Shown here: in pieces, positions 42,104-50,662 of the stretch
Position numbering within the stretch: position 1 is the stretch's first letter
How the letters are laid out: each line of letters opens with the position of its first letter
Assembly (NCBI GenBank): GCA_009837285.1
Contig: VXTU01000042.1
Location: forward strand, 1 to 56,098
Source: Chloroflexota bacterium
GTDB taxonomy: Bacteria; Chloroflexota; Dehalococcoidia; UBA2979
Length of the DNA stretch: 56,098 nt
Direction: 5' to 3'
Program-made: the position numbers and the translations under genes
The notes under the pieces: generated by a model
The model's input: the letters and a program-made list of their open reading frames with translations, nothing else
Told to the model about the DNA's origin: nothing
Database searches by the model: none

Positions 42104-43069
42104 TCACACCGCCAGTGCCAATGCGACGCCGACCATGGCCCCGGCGAACGCAAACAGCCATAACCGGAGCACGACCTGGGGTTCACTCCACCCGATCAGC
42201 TCCATGTGGTGGTGCAGCGGTGTCATTCGGAAGAAGCGCCGGCCACCCGTCGTCTGGAAGTACGCGATCTGGATCAGCGTCGAGCCCGCCTCGATGACGA
42301 ACACGATCCCGATGATGGGCAGGAGCAGCCAGTGACCCGTCATCAGCGCGACCGTCGCCAGGGAGGCGCCGAGGGGCAGCGCGCCGGTGTCGCCCATGAA
42401 CAGCGAGGCGGGGTGGGCGTTGTACCAGAGGAACCCGAGCAGCGCGCCCGTCACCGTGAATGAGAATGTCGCGAGGAACGCCTGCTCCTGCAGGAACGCG
42501 ATCACGCCGTACGCCGCGAAGGCGACCGCGGCCGTGCCGCCGAGGAGTCCGTCGAGCCCGTCCGTGATCGAGACGGCGCTCGTCGTGGCGATGATCGTGA
42601 CCACGGCGATCGGGATGTAGAAGTACCCCAGCTCGTATCCGCCGAGCCACGGCACGTTCACACTCCGCGCCTCGAGCAGGAAGTAGAGGATCAGCGACAC
42701 GGACAGCGCGAGGCCGAGCATGTAGCCGAACTTGAGCCGCCACGTCAGCGCCCGCCAGCCGGGGAACCGGTCGACCAGCGTCCCCATGTCGTCGAGCGCG
42801 CCGACGATGAGCCCGGAGATCACCACCCCGAGCGGCAGCAGGATGCTCAGCCGGTCGAAGAGGTTCGTCGGGATCGTCACCACCGCGACCGCGCCGAAGA
42901 TGAGGAGGCCGCCCATCGTGGGTGTGCCGGCCTTGATGTTGTGTGTCGAGGGGCCGTCCTCGGAGATCGCCTTGCCGATGCGCTGGTGCACCAGCCAGCG
43001 CACGACCCAGCCGCCGCCGAGCAAGGCGACGACGAAGGCGGCACTCCCGGCAAGCAACGCGTCGGTCAT
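42104..43069 (-). CDS. mraY: Phospho-N-acetylmuramoyl-pentapeptide-transferase
   Basis: 321-residue polytopic enzyme making lipid I from UDP-MurNAc-pentapeptide and undecaprenyl phosphate. The conserved polar loops are present: GKAISEDGPSTHNIKAGTPT MGG (split over residues 32-54), GALDDMGTL, SITDGLDGLLGG, FLWYNAHPASLFMGDTGAL and the HHHMELIGW loop near the C-terminus. ATG at 43069 overlaps the murF stop (ATGA). Confidence 0.96.
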   Translation of the reverse strand: MTDALLAGSAAFVVALLGGGWVVRWLVHQRIGKAISEDGPSTHNIKAGTPTMGGLLIFGAVAVVTIPTNLFDRLSILLPLGVVISGLIVGALDDMGTLVDRFPGWRALTWRLKFGYMLGLALSVSLILYFLLEARSVNVPWLGGYELGYFYIPIAVVTIIATTSAVSITDGLDGLLGGTAAVAFAAYGVIAFLQEQAFLATFSFTVTGALLGFLWYNAHPASLFMGDTGALPLGASLATVALMTGHWLLLPIIGIVFVIEAGSTLIQIAYFQTTGGRRFFRMTPLHHHMELIGWSEPQVVLRLWLFAFAGAMVGVALALAV

Positions 43070-44496
43070 GACCCGGCCCCCCCTGCTGCATCGACGCCGC
43101 GGGTGCGCTCCTCGAGTTGCGACTCCACCTCCGCTACCACCGTTTCCAGCGCGAGTGCCCGCGACCCCTTCACGAGCAATGCGTCGCCCGGCCGCAACGT
43201 CGCGACCAGCGCCGCCGCCGCGGCGTCCTTGGACTGGATGTGCTCGACTGCGCCGAGCCCGCAGCCATGGGCGGCGTCCGATATGCGCGACGCGAGGTCG
43301 CCGACTGTGAACAGCGCGTCGACGACGCCGGCGGCGCGCCGGCCCACCTCGTCGTGCGAGGACTCGGCGAGGTCGCCGAGTTCCAGCATGTCGCCGAGCA
43401 GTGCGAGCTTGCGGCCGGGCATCTCGCTCAGCAGGTCCAGCGCCGCGAGCGTGGCGGCCGGGCTGGCGTTGTAGGTGTCGTCCAGCAGCGTGACGCCGCC
43501 CGCGATGCCGCGCACCGTTAGCCGCAGCGGCACGTCGAGTGCCTCGAGGGCCTGGCAGACCGCGTCGAGGGACATGTCCTCCACCAGACCCGCGGCCGCC
43601 GCCGCGAGGACGTTCGACAGGAGGTGCGCGCCGGGGAGCGGCACGCGTACGCGTCGCTGCTCTCCGCGCGCGTGCAGGGTGAACGCGAACCCCGCGGCCC
43701 CGAGCCCTTCGAGGTCCGTGCCCCGAACGTCGGCTTCCTCGCTCGTCCCGAAGCGGGTGACGCGCGCGGCGGTGTGGCCGGCCATGGCCGCCACCACGGG
43801 GTCGTCGATGTTCAGCAGCGCGTGCCCGTCGGCGGGCAGCGCCTCGACCAGCTCGCGCTTGGCGCGTGCGATGGCGTCCATGGACCCGGCGCGCTCGAGG
43901 TGGACCGGCCCGACGTTGAGCACGATGCCCGTCCGCGGGTGCGTCCACGTACAGAGCAACGCGATCTCGCCCGTGGTGTACATGCCGTGCTCAATCACCG
44001 CGCGCTCGGTCTCGGGCCGCAGCTCGAGCAGGCAGAGCGGCACGCCGATCTCGTTGTTGTAGTTGAGCTCGCTGGCCTGCACGCGGAACTGCCGCGCGAG
44101 CACCGAGGCAGCCATCAGCTTCGTCGTGGTCTTGCCGACGTTGCCCGTAATGCCGACCACCTCGGTCGCCGGCAGGGCGTCTCGCCACGCAGCGCCGAGC
44201 TGCTGCAGCGCACCGAGCGGGTTGTCGACCACGAGAACCGCGGCGCCCTCGAGGCCCGACGGGTCGCCTGGCAACGCGCCGAGGAGCACGCCCGCCACGC
44301 CGCGCCGGACTGCGTCCGCCGCGAAGTCCGCGCCGTCGGCGTGGTCGCCGGGCAGGCCGACAAAGAGGTCACCGGGTCCTGCCCGCCGCGAGTCGATCAC
44401 GGCTCGCATGAAGTGCGCGTCCGGACCGCGGCGTTCGAGCAGCCGTCCCGTGAGCACTCGTTGTGCGAAGTCGGTGTCGAACCTCGGCGTGGTCAT
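43066..44496 (-). CDS. murF: UDP-N-acetylmuramoyl-tripeptide-D-alanyl-D-alanine ligase
   Basis: 476-residue Mur ligase adding D-Ala-D-Ala. It has an N-terminal recognition domain (RAVIDSRRAGPGDLFVGLPG), the P-loop GITGNVGKTTTKL, NYNNEIGVPLCLLEL, GMYTTGEIALL, DDTYNASPAATLAALD and GDMLELGDLAESSH, all MurF hallmarks. ATG at 44496 overlaps the ftsI stop. The murE gene that would normally precede murF is not here. Confidence 0.95.
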   Translation of the reverse strand: MTTPRFDTDFAQRVLTGRLLERRGPDAHFMRAVIDSRRAGPGDLFVGLPGDHADGADFAADAVRRGVAGVLLGALPGDPSGLEGAAVLVVDNPLGALQQLGAAWRDALPATEVVGITGNVGKTTTKLMAASVLARQFRVQASELNYNNEIGVPLCLLELRPETERAVIEHGMYTTGEIALLCTWTHPRTGIVLNVGPVHLERAGSMDAIARAKRELVEALPADGHALLNIDDPVVAAMAGHTAARVTRFGTSEEADVRGTDLEGLGAAGFAFTLHARGEQRRVRVPLPGAHLLSNVLAAAAAGLVEDMSLDAVCQALEALDVPLRLTVRGIAGGVTLLDDTYNASPAATLAALDLLSEMPGRKLALLGDMLELGDLAESSHDEVGRRAAGVVDALFTVGDLASRISDAAHGCGLGAVEHIQSKDAAAAALVATLRPGDALLVKGSRALALETVVAEVESQLEERTRGVDAAGGAGS

Positions 44497-46241
44497 GGCG
44501 CGGCCACCTGCTGCTGCGGGAGGGGGACGTTCAGGTACTCCATCACGTCCGTCGCGATCCGCGCGAAGACCGGAGCGGCGACGATGCCGCCGAGGTGCGA
44601 ATCGGCGCTCGGACGGTCGATCTTCACGAGGATGGTGACGTGGGGATCCTCGTACGGCAGGAACCCGGCGAAGGACGCGATGGTGGTCTCGAAGTCGTAC
44701 CCGCTTGCGGTCGAGATCAGCGTCGTGCCGGTCTTGCCGGCCACGCGGTAGCCCTCGACGCGTCCGAGGTGGTACGGCACGTTATCGACAACGTCGAGCA
44801 TCATCTGCGCCATGGTCTGCGAGGTCTGCGGTTCCACTACCTGGCGGACGGTCACGGGCTGGAAGCGGCGCACGCCCTCGCGCGTGGCGACCTGGGAGAT
44901 GATCTGCGGCTGGATGAGCGCACCGTCGTTGGCGAAGACGTTCACCGCCGTGATGGTCTGCAAGGGCGTGACCGCCAGCCCCTGCCCGTAGGAGTTCGTC
45001 GCGAGGTCGATCGGATACCACGCGTCGTCGCTCGGGCGCCGCATCAGGCCGCGCGCCTCGCCGCCGAGCCCGATGTGTGTGAGCTCCCCGATGCCGAACT
45101 TCTCGAGGTACTGGTAGAAGGCGCGCGCGCCGATCTGGTCCGAGAGCCAGGCCGCCCCGGTGTTCAGCGAACGCTGCAGGTACTCGGTCATCGTGACCTC
45201 ACCGTACGCCGTGAAGTTCCAGTTGCGGATCACGCCTCCGCTGACCTGCGCTATGCCCTCGTCGACGTACGTCGTCTCGGGTGTGATGAGTCCGAGGTCC
45301 AGCGCCATCGCCGTGGTCAGTGTCTTGAACACGGATCCGGGCTCATACACGTCCATGATCGCGCGGTTGCGCGTCAGCGCGGCGAGCTCCTCAGCGTTGA
45401 GGTCCAGTGTCGAGAGCCGCACCGTCGGGAGCGATGCCATCGCGAGGATCGCACCGGTCCGGGATTCCATCACGATCACCGTGCCGCCCGTCGCCTTGTT
45501 CTCCTCGACGGCTCGCGCGAGCTCGCGTTCCGCGATGGCCTGGATGAAGCGGTCGAGGGTGAGCTGCACGTCGCCGCCGGACAGCGGCCGGAGCGTGGTG
45601 GACTGCACGAAGGAGATCGGGCGGCCGAGCGGGTCCTCCTCGCCGACGATGAACCCCGGCTTGCCGCGCAGCACGTGGTCGAAGTCCGCTTCGACGCCCC
45701 ACAGGCCGTGTCCGTCGAGGCCGACATACCCGATGAGCGGGCCGGCAAGCTCGCGCTCGGCGTAGACGCGACGCGAGCTGGGTAGCAGCCGCACGCCCCA
45801 CAGCGCCTCCTCGCGCAGGTCGAGGCCATCCTCGTAGCCCAGCAGCCGCAGCACGGGCACGTCGCCGATGGTGCGCGACGTGCCCAGCGCGTACAGATCG
45901 CTGGGGTCGAGGTTCAGCCGCGCGCCGAGCTGCGCCGCGGCCACTAGCGCGCGTTCGCGGTCGCGCCACAGGAACGTGTCGATGTAGACATCCCACGTAT
46001 CGATCGAGGTGGCGAGCGGGTAGCCGGTGGCGTCGAGGATGGCGCCGCGGCTCGCGGGCACCTCGGCCACGCCCATGCGGGCAGCGGCCGCCTCCTCGAT
46101 GTACCGCTCGTGTCCGCCCACCTGGATGATGGCGAGTCTTGCGAGGAGCGCGGCGAAGGCGAGGACGACCGCCGTTGCGAGCAGCCAGTGCCGCCACGTC
46201 AGGTGGCTGGGTCGCGCTGCCGCTCGCTGCTCTGGGGGCAC
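44493..46241 (-). CDS. ftsI: Septal class B penicillin-binding protein (FtsI/PBP3 type)
   Basis: 582-residue transpeptidase. One membrane helix at about 16-38 is followed by a pedestal domain (ASRGAILDATGYPLATS) and the transpeptidase domain: SxxK in EPGSVFKTLT, SxN in QRSLNTGAAW and KTG in VAGKTGTTL. The GTG start at 46241 has GGAGG six bases upstream. It lies 60 bases after ftsL. It should work with FtsW from the same cluster. Confidence 0.94.
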   Translation of the reverse strand: MPPEQRAAARPSHLTWRHWLLATAVVLAFAALLARLAIIQVGGHERYIEEAAAARMGVAEVPASRGAILDATGYPLATSIDTWDVYIDTFLWRDRERALVAAAQLGARLNLDPSDLYALGTSRTIGDVPVLRLLGYEDGLDLREEALWGVRLLPSSRRVYAERELAGPLIGYVGLDGHGLWGVEADFDHVLRGKPGFIVGEEDPLGRPISFVQSTTLRPLSGGDVQLTLDRFIQAIAERELARAVEENKATGGTVIVMESRTGAILAMASLPTVRLSTLDLNAEELAALTRNRAIMDVYEPGSVFKTLTTAMALDLGLITPETTYVDEGIAQVSGGVIRNWNFTAYGEVTMTEYLQRSLNTGAAWLSDQIGARAFYQYLEKFGIGELTHIGLGGEARGLMRRPSDDAWYPIDLATNSYGQGLAVTPLQTITAVNVFANDGALIQPQIISQVATREGVRRFQPVTVRQVVEPQTSQTMAQMMLDVVDNVPYHLGRVEGYRVAGKTGTTLISTASGYDFETTIASFAGFLPYEDPHVTILVKIDRPSADSHLGGIVAAPVFARIATDVMEYLNVPLPQQQVAAP

Positions 46242-46301
46242 GGGTGTCCTCCCCGCCGCGCCGGCAATGTCACGACACGGCCGGCCGCGCTCACGCCTTG
46301 C

Positions 46302-46838
46302 TCACCGGGCCTGGTCGAGTCCGTAGACGCCCCACAGCATCTCGGCCCACCACGGATCGAGTTCCGCCACGGGCGCGGGCGTCCGGCGCACGTAGCGTTC
46401 CGGCATCGGCGCCACATCCGGAGTGGGAACGCTGACGGAGATGCGCACGGATTCAGTGGGCCGCACCATCCCCAGCCTGCCGGTTGCGGCCGCGTGCACG
46501 GTTCCGAGGTTCGTCATCTGCGCAATCTCAGCCTCCAGCAGGCGTACCTCGGCGGACCGCTCGGAGCGCTGCTGCTGGAGCTGCTGCAGCTCGTAGCCGG
46601 TCGTCGCCGTGCGGCTGCTCTGCAGTACCTGCAGCGAGCCGATGGCCGCGAGTGAGGCGAGGGCGATCAGCGCCAGGAGGAGGGAGACGCCGCGCAGCAG
46701 ACGTCTCGCGACGCTGCTGCGCGGCCTGGGGAGCGATGCGGCCTTCTGGCGGATGCGCGCTGTGTACGGTGAACTCGTGGCGGGCGTGACCGGGGCCCGG
46801 TATCCGGCGCCGATCCGCGGAGCATCGAGGACGGTCAT
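46302..46838 (-). CDS. ftsL: FtsL-like division protein
   Basis: 178-residue bitopic protein. A basic, Pro-rich cytoplasmic N-terminus (1-46) leads into a hydrophobic helix at 47-69, then a Gln/Arg-rich coiled coil at about 80-110 (ELQQLQQQRSERSAEVRLLEAEI). A tail follows with GRLGMVRPTESVRI, like the short motif that follows the coiled coil in FtsL proteins. Sequence identity in this family is poor, so the call rests on topology and its place between rsmH and ftsI. ATG overlaps the rsmH stop by one base. Confidence 0.8.
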   Translation of the reverse strand: MTVLDAPRIGAGYRAPVTPATSSPYTARIRQKAASLPRPRSSVARRLLRGVSLLLALIALASLAAIGSLQVLQSSRTATTGYELQQLQQQRSERSAEVRLLEAEIAQMTNLGTVHAAATGRLGMVRPTESVRISVSVPTPDVAPMPERYVRRTPAPVAELDPWWAEMLWGVYGLDQAR

Positions 46839-47797
46839 TACGCGGCCGCCTGCCCGAGCGATTCCGCAACGCGGAGGCGAGCCGACCGTGCGCGCGGATT
46901 AAGCGCGACCTCGTCGGCGCCGGGCTTGCGGACTCGCCTGGTCACGCGGCGCAGGGTTGCGACGTGATCGCAGACGCAGATGGGTGCCCGGGGCGGGCAG
47001 ACGCAGTCGCTCGACTCGCGACGGAAGTGCTCCTTCACGACGCGGTCTTCAAGCGAATGGAAGGCGAGCACGGCGATGCGCGCGCCCGCGCCGCCGAGCA
47101 GGCTGCAAGCAGCGGAAAGGGTGTCGGCCAGGAAGTCCGTCTCCCGGTTCACCGCAATCCGCAGGGCCTGGAACGTCAGAGTGGCGGGGTGATGATGACG
47201 TTCCCGACCCCTGCCTGCAGCCTGCTCGACGGCGCGAACGAGGTCGCCCGTCGTCTGTAGTGGCCGCCGCGCCACGATTGCCCTAGCGATCGCGCGCGCA
47301 CGGCGCTCCTCGCCGTAGCGACGGATGATGTCCGCCAGCTCGGCCTCCTCGTACTCGTTGACGATGGTCGCGGCAGTCATCTCCGCGTCCGGGTCCATGC
47401 GCATGTCGAGCGGCTCGTCGCGCTGGAACGAGAACCCGCGGCCGGGTGCGTCGAGCTGCAGCGACGAGACACCGAGGTCGAACAGCACGCCGCCGACGTC
47501 CTCGAACCCGTGCTCGCGTGCGATCTCTGCGATCTCCCGGTGATGCCCGCGTACGAGCACCGCCGCGTCGCCGAACGGCGCGAGCCGTTCGCCGGCGATA
47601 GCAAGCGCATGCGGGTCCAGGTCGATGCCGAGCAGCGCACCCTCGGGCTGTGCCGCATCCAGGATCGCCTCGGCGTGGCCGCCGAGGCCGACCGTCGCGT
47701 CGATGTAGCGGCCGCCGGGGCGCACGTCGAGGCCTTCGAGGACCTCGGTGAGCATCACCGGGTCGTGCCGGGGAGCGTCTGCGGAGCCGGCGGTCAT
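46838..47797 (-). CDS. rsmH: 16S rRNA (cytosine(1402)-N(4))-methyltransferase
   Basis: 319-residue MraW/RsmH methyltransferase modifying the P-site of 16S rRNA. It has HDPVMLTEVLEGLDV, DATVGLGGHAEAIL, FDLGVSSLQLDAPGRGFSF, EPLDMRMDP, TFQALRIAVNRE and the AFHSLEDRVVKEHFR stretch, all diagnostic. ATG at 47797 overlaps the mraZ stop (ATGA). Confidence 0.96.
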   Translation of the reverse strand: MTAGSADAPRHDPVMLTEVLEGLDVRPGGRYIDATVGLGGHAEAILDAAQPEGALLGIDLDPHALAIAGERLAPFGDAAVLVRGHHREIAEIAREHGFEDVGGVLFDLGVSSLQLDAPGRGFSFQRDEPLDMRMDPDAEMTAATIVNEYEEAELADIIRRYGEERRARAIARAIVARRPLQTTGDLVRAVEQAAGRGRERHHHPATLTFQALRIAVNRETDFLADTLSAACSLLGGAGARIAVLAFHSLEDRVVKEHFRRESSDCVCPPRAPICVCDHVATLRRVTRRVRKPGADEVALNPRARSARLRVAESLGQAAA

Positions 47798-48207
47798 GCG
47801 TCGTCCCCGCTCTGCGCCTCGGCCGCCGCGCGCTCTTCTGCCCAGCGGTCGGGATTCCAGATCTCGATGTAGTCGCCGAGACCCACGAGGCTCGCGCGTC
47901 CCTCGAGGCCTGCCCGCTCCCGCATCTCCTGCGGGATGACGATGCGGCCCTGCCGGTCGAGGTCGACGTGGCGCGCGTCCGGGAGGAACAGCCGTCGCCG
48001 GCGGCGGTCGCCACGCCGCTGCGTACCCGACTCGCCCAGGCGCTGCGCCGTCTCTGACTCGAATCCTTGCTGCGTGTAGAGCTCGAGGCAGCCATCCTCG
48101 GCGGGGCGGAGTACGCCCCCGTCCAGCAACTCGCGACGGAAGACGGCCGGAACCGCGACCCGACCCCGGTCGTCCATCGAGTGTTCGAAGGTGCCGTAGA
48201 GATACAC
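47794..48207 (-). CDS. mraZ: Transcriptional regulator MraZ
   Basis: 137-residue AbrB-like regulator of the dcw cluster with two repeats. The first has GTFEHSMDDRGRVAVPAVFRRE and the second, VDLDRQGRIVIPQEMRERAGL, keeps the DxxGRxxxP motif. GTG at 48207 is chosen because the family begins just before the (Y/F)xGxxEHxxDxKGR strand. No strong ribosome site is seen. It is the first gene of the cluster, with repeated TGGGG motifs upstream. Confidence 0.94.
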   Translation of the reverse strand: MYLYGTFEHSMDDRGRVAVPAVFRRELLDGGVLRPAEDGCLELYTQQGFESETAQRLGESGTQRRGDRRRRRLFLPDARHVDLDRQGRIVIPQEMRERAGLEGRASLVGLGDYIEIWNPDRWAEERAAAEAQSGDDA

Positions 48208-48241
48208 GGCGCGCCCCCGGCTGGGTTGGCATGGGACTCTG

Positions 48242-48257
48242 CCCCATTTCCCCCCAC
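48242..48257 (-). promoter_or_regulatory. MraZ-box-like direct repeats
   Basis: On the minus strand GTGGGG (48257-48252) and ATGGGG (48247-48242) repeat with a 10-base period, 35 bases upstream of mraZ. MraZ is known to bind direct repeats of this kind (TGGGN with about 10-base spacing) in its own promoter. Further isolated CCCCA groups at 48281-48307 may extend the array. Confidence 0.45.
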
Positions 48258-48343
48258 ATCGCTCCCGAAGGCTACCATGTGCCCCAACGCATAGCAACGG
48301 TTCCCCATTCGGCTCTTTGCTACGATCGCTGCGGGAGACCTCG

Positions 48344-48871
48344 ATGACCGATCAGGACACGCCGGGCCGGGCTGCCGTACTGACCGTCAGCGACCGCGCG
48401 GCAGCAGGGGCGTTCGTCGATACCGCGGGCCCGGCGGTGGCCTCGATGCTGCGCGAGGCGGGCTTCGACGCCGGGGACCCCGACGTGCTTCCCGACGACC
48501 CGGACGCCATCGCCGCATGGCTCAGCCAGCAGGCCGACGAGGAAGGTGTGGCGCTGGCGATCACTGCCGGCGGGACCGGCCTGACGCCACGCGACCAGAC
48601 CCCGCAGGCCACCGAGCGCGTACTCGACTACCGCGTCGAAGGTCTCGCTGAGGCGATGCGGGCCGCCTCGATCGCGATCGTGCCCACGGCGATGCTCTCG
48701 CGCGCCGTCGCCGGTGTGCGAGGGCACACGCTGATTCTCAACCTGCCGGGCAGCGAGCGTGGCGCGCGCGAGAACCTCGAGGTGGTGCTGCCGGTGCTCG
48801 CGCACGCCGTCACGCAGCTCCGCGGCGACACCGAACCCTCGCCCCCGTCCGGCACGCACGGCCGGGGCTAG
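48344..48871 (+). CDS. MogA/MoaB-family molybdenum cofactor protein
   Basis: 175-residue MoCF-type protein, a molybdopterin adenylyltransferase or its MoaB paralogue. It has AVLTVSDRAAAGAFVDTAGP, ITAGGTGLTPRDQTPQATE with the GGTG-Thr-Pro-Asp motif, and ILNLPGSERGARENLE. ATG at 48344 has GGGAG at good spacing; TACGAT at 48321-48326 is a possible -10 box. It is divergent from mraZ and just ahead of trmD. No other molybdenum-cofactor gene is in the window. Confidence 0.88.
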   Translation: MTDQDTPGRAAVLTVSDRAAAGAFVDTAGPAVASMLREAGFDAGDPDVLPDDPDAIAAWLSQQADEEGVALAITAGGTGLTPRDQTPQATERVLDYRVEGLAEAMRAASIAIVPTAMLSRAVAGVRGHTLILNLPGSERGARENLEVVLPVLAHAVTQLRGDTEPSPPSGTHGRG

Positions 48872-48886
48872 TCGCGGCGCGGTCCG

Positions 48887-49627
48887 ATGCGGCTCGACAT
48901 CCTCACGCTGTTCCCGGGCATCTTCAGCGGCCCGCTGGACGAGACGATCCTGCGTCGGGCGATCGACGCCGGGCTCGTCGAGGTGGAACTGCACGACCTG
49001 CGTGACTGGGCGACGGACCGGCATCGCACCGTCGACGACTACCCGTTCGGCGGCGGGCCGGGGATGGTGATGAAGCCCGAGCCGATCTTCGCCGCCGTCG
49101 AGGCGATCCAGCCGCTCGCCGAGCCTGAAGCGACGGTCGTGCTCATGACGCCGCAGGGCCGGCGCCTCGACCACTCGCTTGCCGTCGAGCTGGCCGCGCA
49201 TCCGCGGCTACTCATCGTGTGCGGGCGTTACGAGGGGGTCGACGAGCGCGTGCGGGAGCACCTGGTGGACGTCGAGGTGTCGGTCGCCGACGTCGTCGTG
49301 TCGGGCGGGGAGCTGCCGGCGCTGCTGCTGGTCGACGCGCTCGTGCGGCGCGTGCCGGGGGTGCTGGGTGGGGACGGGTCGCTGACCGAGGAGTCGTTCG
49401 AGGGCGGGCTGCTGGAGTACCCGCAGTACACGCGCCCGGCGGAGTTCCGGGGCTGGACGCCGCCGGATGTGCTGCTGTCCGGGCACCACGCCGAGATCGC
49501 GACATGGCGTCGCCGCCAGCGGCTGGCGCGCACGCGTGCACGGCGCCCGGACCTCCTCTACGCGGCGGATCTCAGCGACGAGGATCGCGCGTGGCTCGAC
49601 GCCAACCCGGAGCCGCCCCTAGACTGA
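48887..49627 (+). CDS. trmD: tRNA (guanine(37)-N(1))-methyltransferase
   Basis: 246-residue SPOUT methyltransferase forming m1G37. It has MRLDILTLFPGIF, DYPFGGGPGMVMKPEP, the trefoil-knot segment LLIVCGRYEGVDERV and SVADVVVSGGELPALLLVDALVR. The stop is immediately followed by the rplS ATG. The trmD-rplS pair is a common bacterial order. Confidence 0.97.
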   Translation: MRLDILTLFPGIFSGPLDETILRRAIDAGLVEVELHDLRDWATDRHRTVDDYPFGGGPGMVMKPEPIFAAVEAIQPLAEPEATVVLMTPQGRRLDHSLAVELAAHPRLLIVCGRYEGVDERVREHLVDVEVSVADVVVSGGELPALLLVDALVRRVPGVLGGDGSLTEESFEGGLLEYPQYTRPAEFRGWTPPDVLLSGHHAEIATWRRRQRLARTRARRPDLLYAADLSDEDRAWLDANPEPPLD

Positions 49628-50008
49628 ATGGCCGACCCGGACACCGCAGCACGCGAGCACACGATGGCCATCGATCTGCGCGATGTCGCGCCTTCCCGCA
49701 ACGAGACGATTCCCGAGTTCCGCGCGGGCGACAACGTCGCCGTGCATGTGCGCGTGGTCGAGGGTGAGCGCGAACGCATCCAGGTGTTCGAGGGCACAGT
49801 GCTGCGCGTCCGCAAGGGCTACAACGGCAGCTTCACCGTCCGTCGAGTCGCCTCGGGCATCGGCGTGGAGCGCACCTTCCCGCTCAACGGCAAGCGCATC
49901 GACCGGGTCGAGGTGACGCGCCGCGGCCGTGTCCGTCGCTCGCGGCTCTACTACCTCCGTGGCCGCACCGGCCGCGCCGCGCGCGTGCGTGAGGCCCGCC
50001 GCCGGTAG
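49628..50008 (+). CDS. rplS: 50S ribosomal protein L19
   Basis: 126-residue bL19. Conserved blocks are [56 protein letters not shown] and [14 protein letters not shown]. The first 12 residues are an extension; an internal ATG at residue 13 is an alternative start. It is directly abutted to trmD. Confidence 0.96.
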   Translation: MADPDTAAREHTMAIDLRDVAPSRNETIPEFRAGDNVAVHVRVVEGERERIQVFEGTVLRVRKGYNGSFTVRRVASGIGVERTFPLNGKRIDRVEVTRRGRVRRSRLYYLRGRTGRAARVREARRR

Positions 50009-50021
50009 GCCCCTGGAGCGG

Positions 50022-50234
50022 CTAAGCCGACACCGACACAATCAGCCCGATGACGGCGATGGTCAGGACGCCGCCCAGCATCGTGCAAACCATCGTCCGG
50101 ATCATGCGGCGCTCCATAGCGTGCAGGTCGGCCACGAACCCGTCCCTAAAATCGTCGAGCTTCGTCAGGAGCTCTTCAAACTCGGGCCTGACGAGGTTCC
50201 GAGCGTAAGGTTCGCGACAGGCAGCGGGATTCAT
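50022..50234 (-). CDS. Small coiled-coil/membrane protein
   Basis: 70-residue protein. A charged, probably coiled N-terminal half (RPEFEELLTKLDDFRDGFVADLH) leads to a C-terminal membrane helix (MVCTMLGGVLTIAVIGLIVSV). ATG at 50234 lacks a strong ribosome site. It resembles in layout the next minus-strand gene. Such coil-plus-anchor proteins occur in phage and toxin-antitoxin neighbourhoods but the family is unassigned. Confidence 0.55.
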   Translation of the reverse strand: MNPAACREPYARNLVRPEFEELLTKLDDFRDGFVADLHAMERRMIRTMVCTMLGGVLTIAVIGLIVSVSA

Positions 50235-50302
50235 GGTGGCCGGTCCATCTCTACCTGCGCCGCCGCGCCGTTCGCGTACGTAAGAGGCGGCGCTGGTAGC
50301 TC

Positions 50303-50545
50303 CTACGAGGCGGCGATACTGGCGACGGCTGCGGCGATGGCTGCGGCCGCCAACATGCCGCCGAACATGGCCCCCACAGTCCAGCGAGTCATGCGGGTTT
50401 CCATCTGATTCATCCGAACCTCGAGCTGATGCAACTCCATGCGCAGCTCGGCACGGAGTACGTCCAACTCTGACCGCACCACGTCCAACTCCGCGCGGAG
50501 CACGTCCCGGGTCACAAATTCGGTCGATGAGGCGTCGGCAGTCAT
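50303..50545 (-). CDS. Small coiled-coil/membrane protein, probable paralogue
   Basis: 80-residue protein with a heptad-rich region (RDVLRAELDVVRSELDVL, then LRMELHQLEVRMNQMETRM) and a C-terminal membrane helix (WTVGAMFGGMLAAAAIAAAV). The pattern ExRMxxxMxGGxL-hydrophobic is shared with the gene at 50022-50234, suggesting a duplication. The repeat units RSELDVLRAEL look recently expanded at the DNA level. The function is unknown; it may oligomerise at the membrane. Confidence 0.6.
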   Translation of the reverse strand: MTADASSTEFVTRDVLRAELDVVRSELDVLRAELRMELHQLEVRMNQMETRMTRWTVGAMFGGMLAAAAIAAAVASIAAS

Positions 50546-50601
50546 GGCGGCGCATCGTCTCCATCCCGTGGGAGCGGGACGTCACTGTAGCACGAAATAG
50601 C

Positions 50602-50629
50602 TTGTCACGAACATCCGTTTTGTTATAGA
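50602..50629 (+). promoter_or_regulatory. Candidate sigma-70-type promoter for priA
   Basis: TTGTCA (50602-50607), a 16-base spacer and TATAGA (50624-50629) precede the priA ATG at 50663. A second -10-like TATCAT lies at 50651-50656, closer to the gene. Confidence 0.5.
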
Positions 50630-50662
50630 CCCACGTAGCGGCTCGCTTCGTATCATCGAGGC

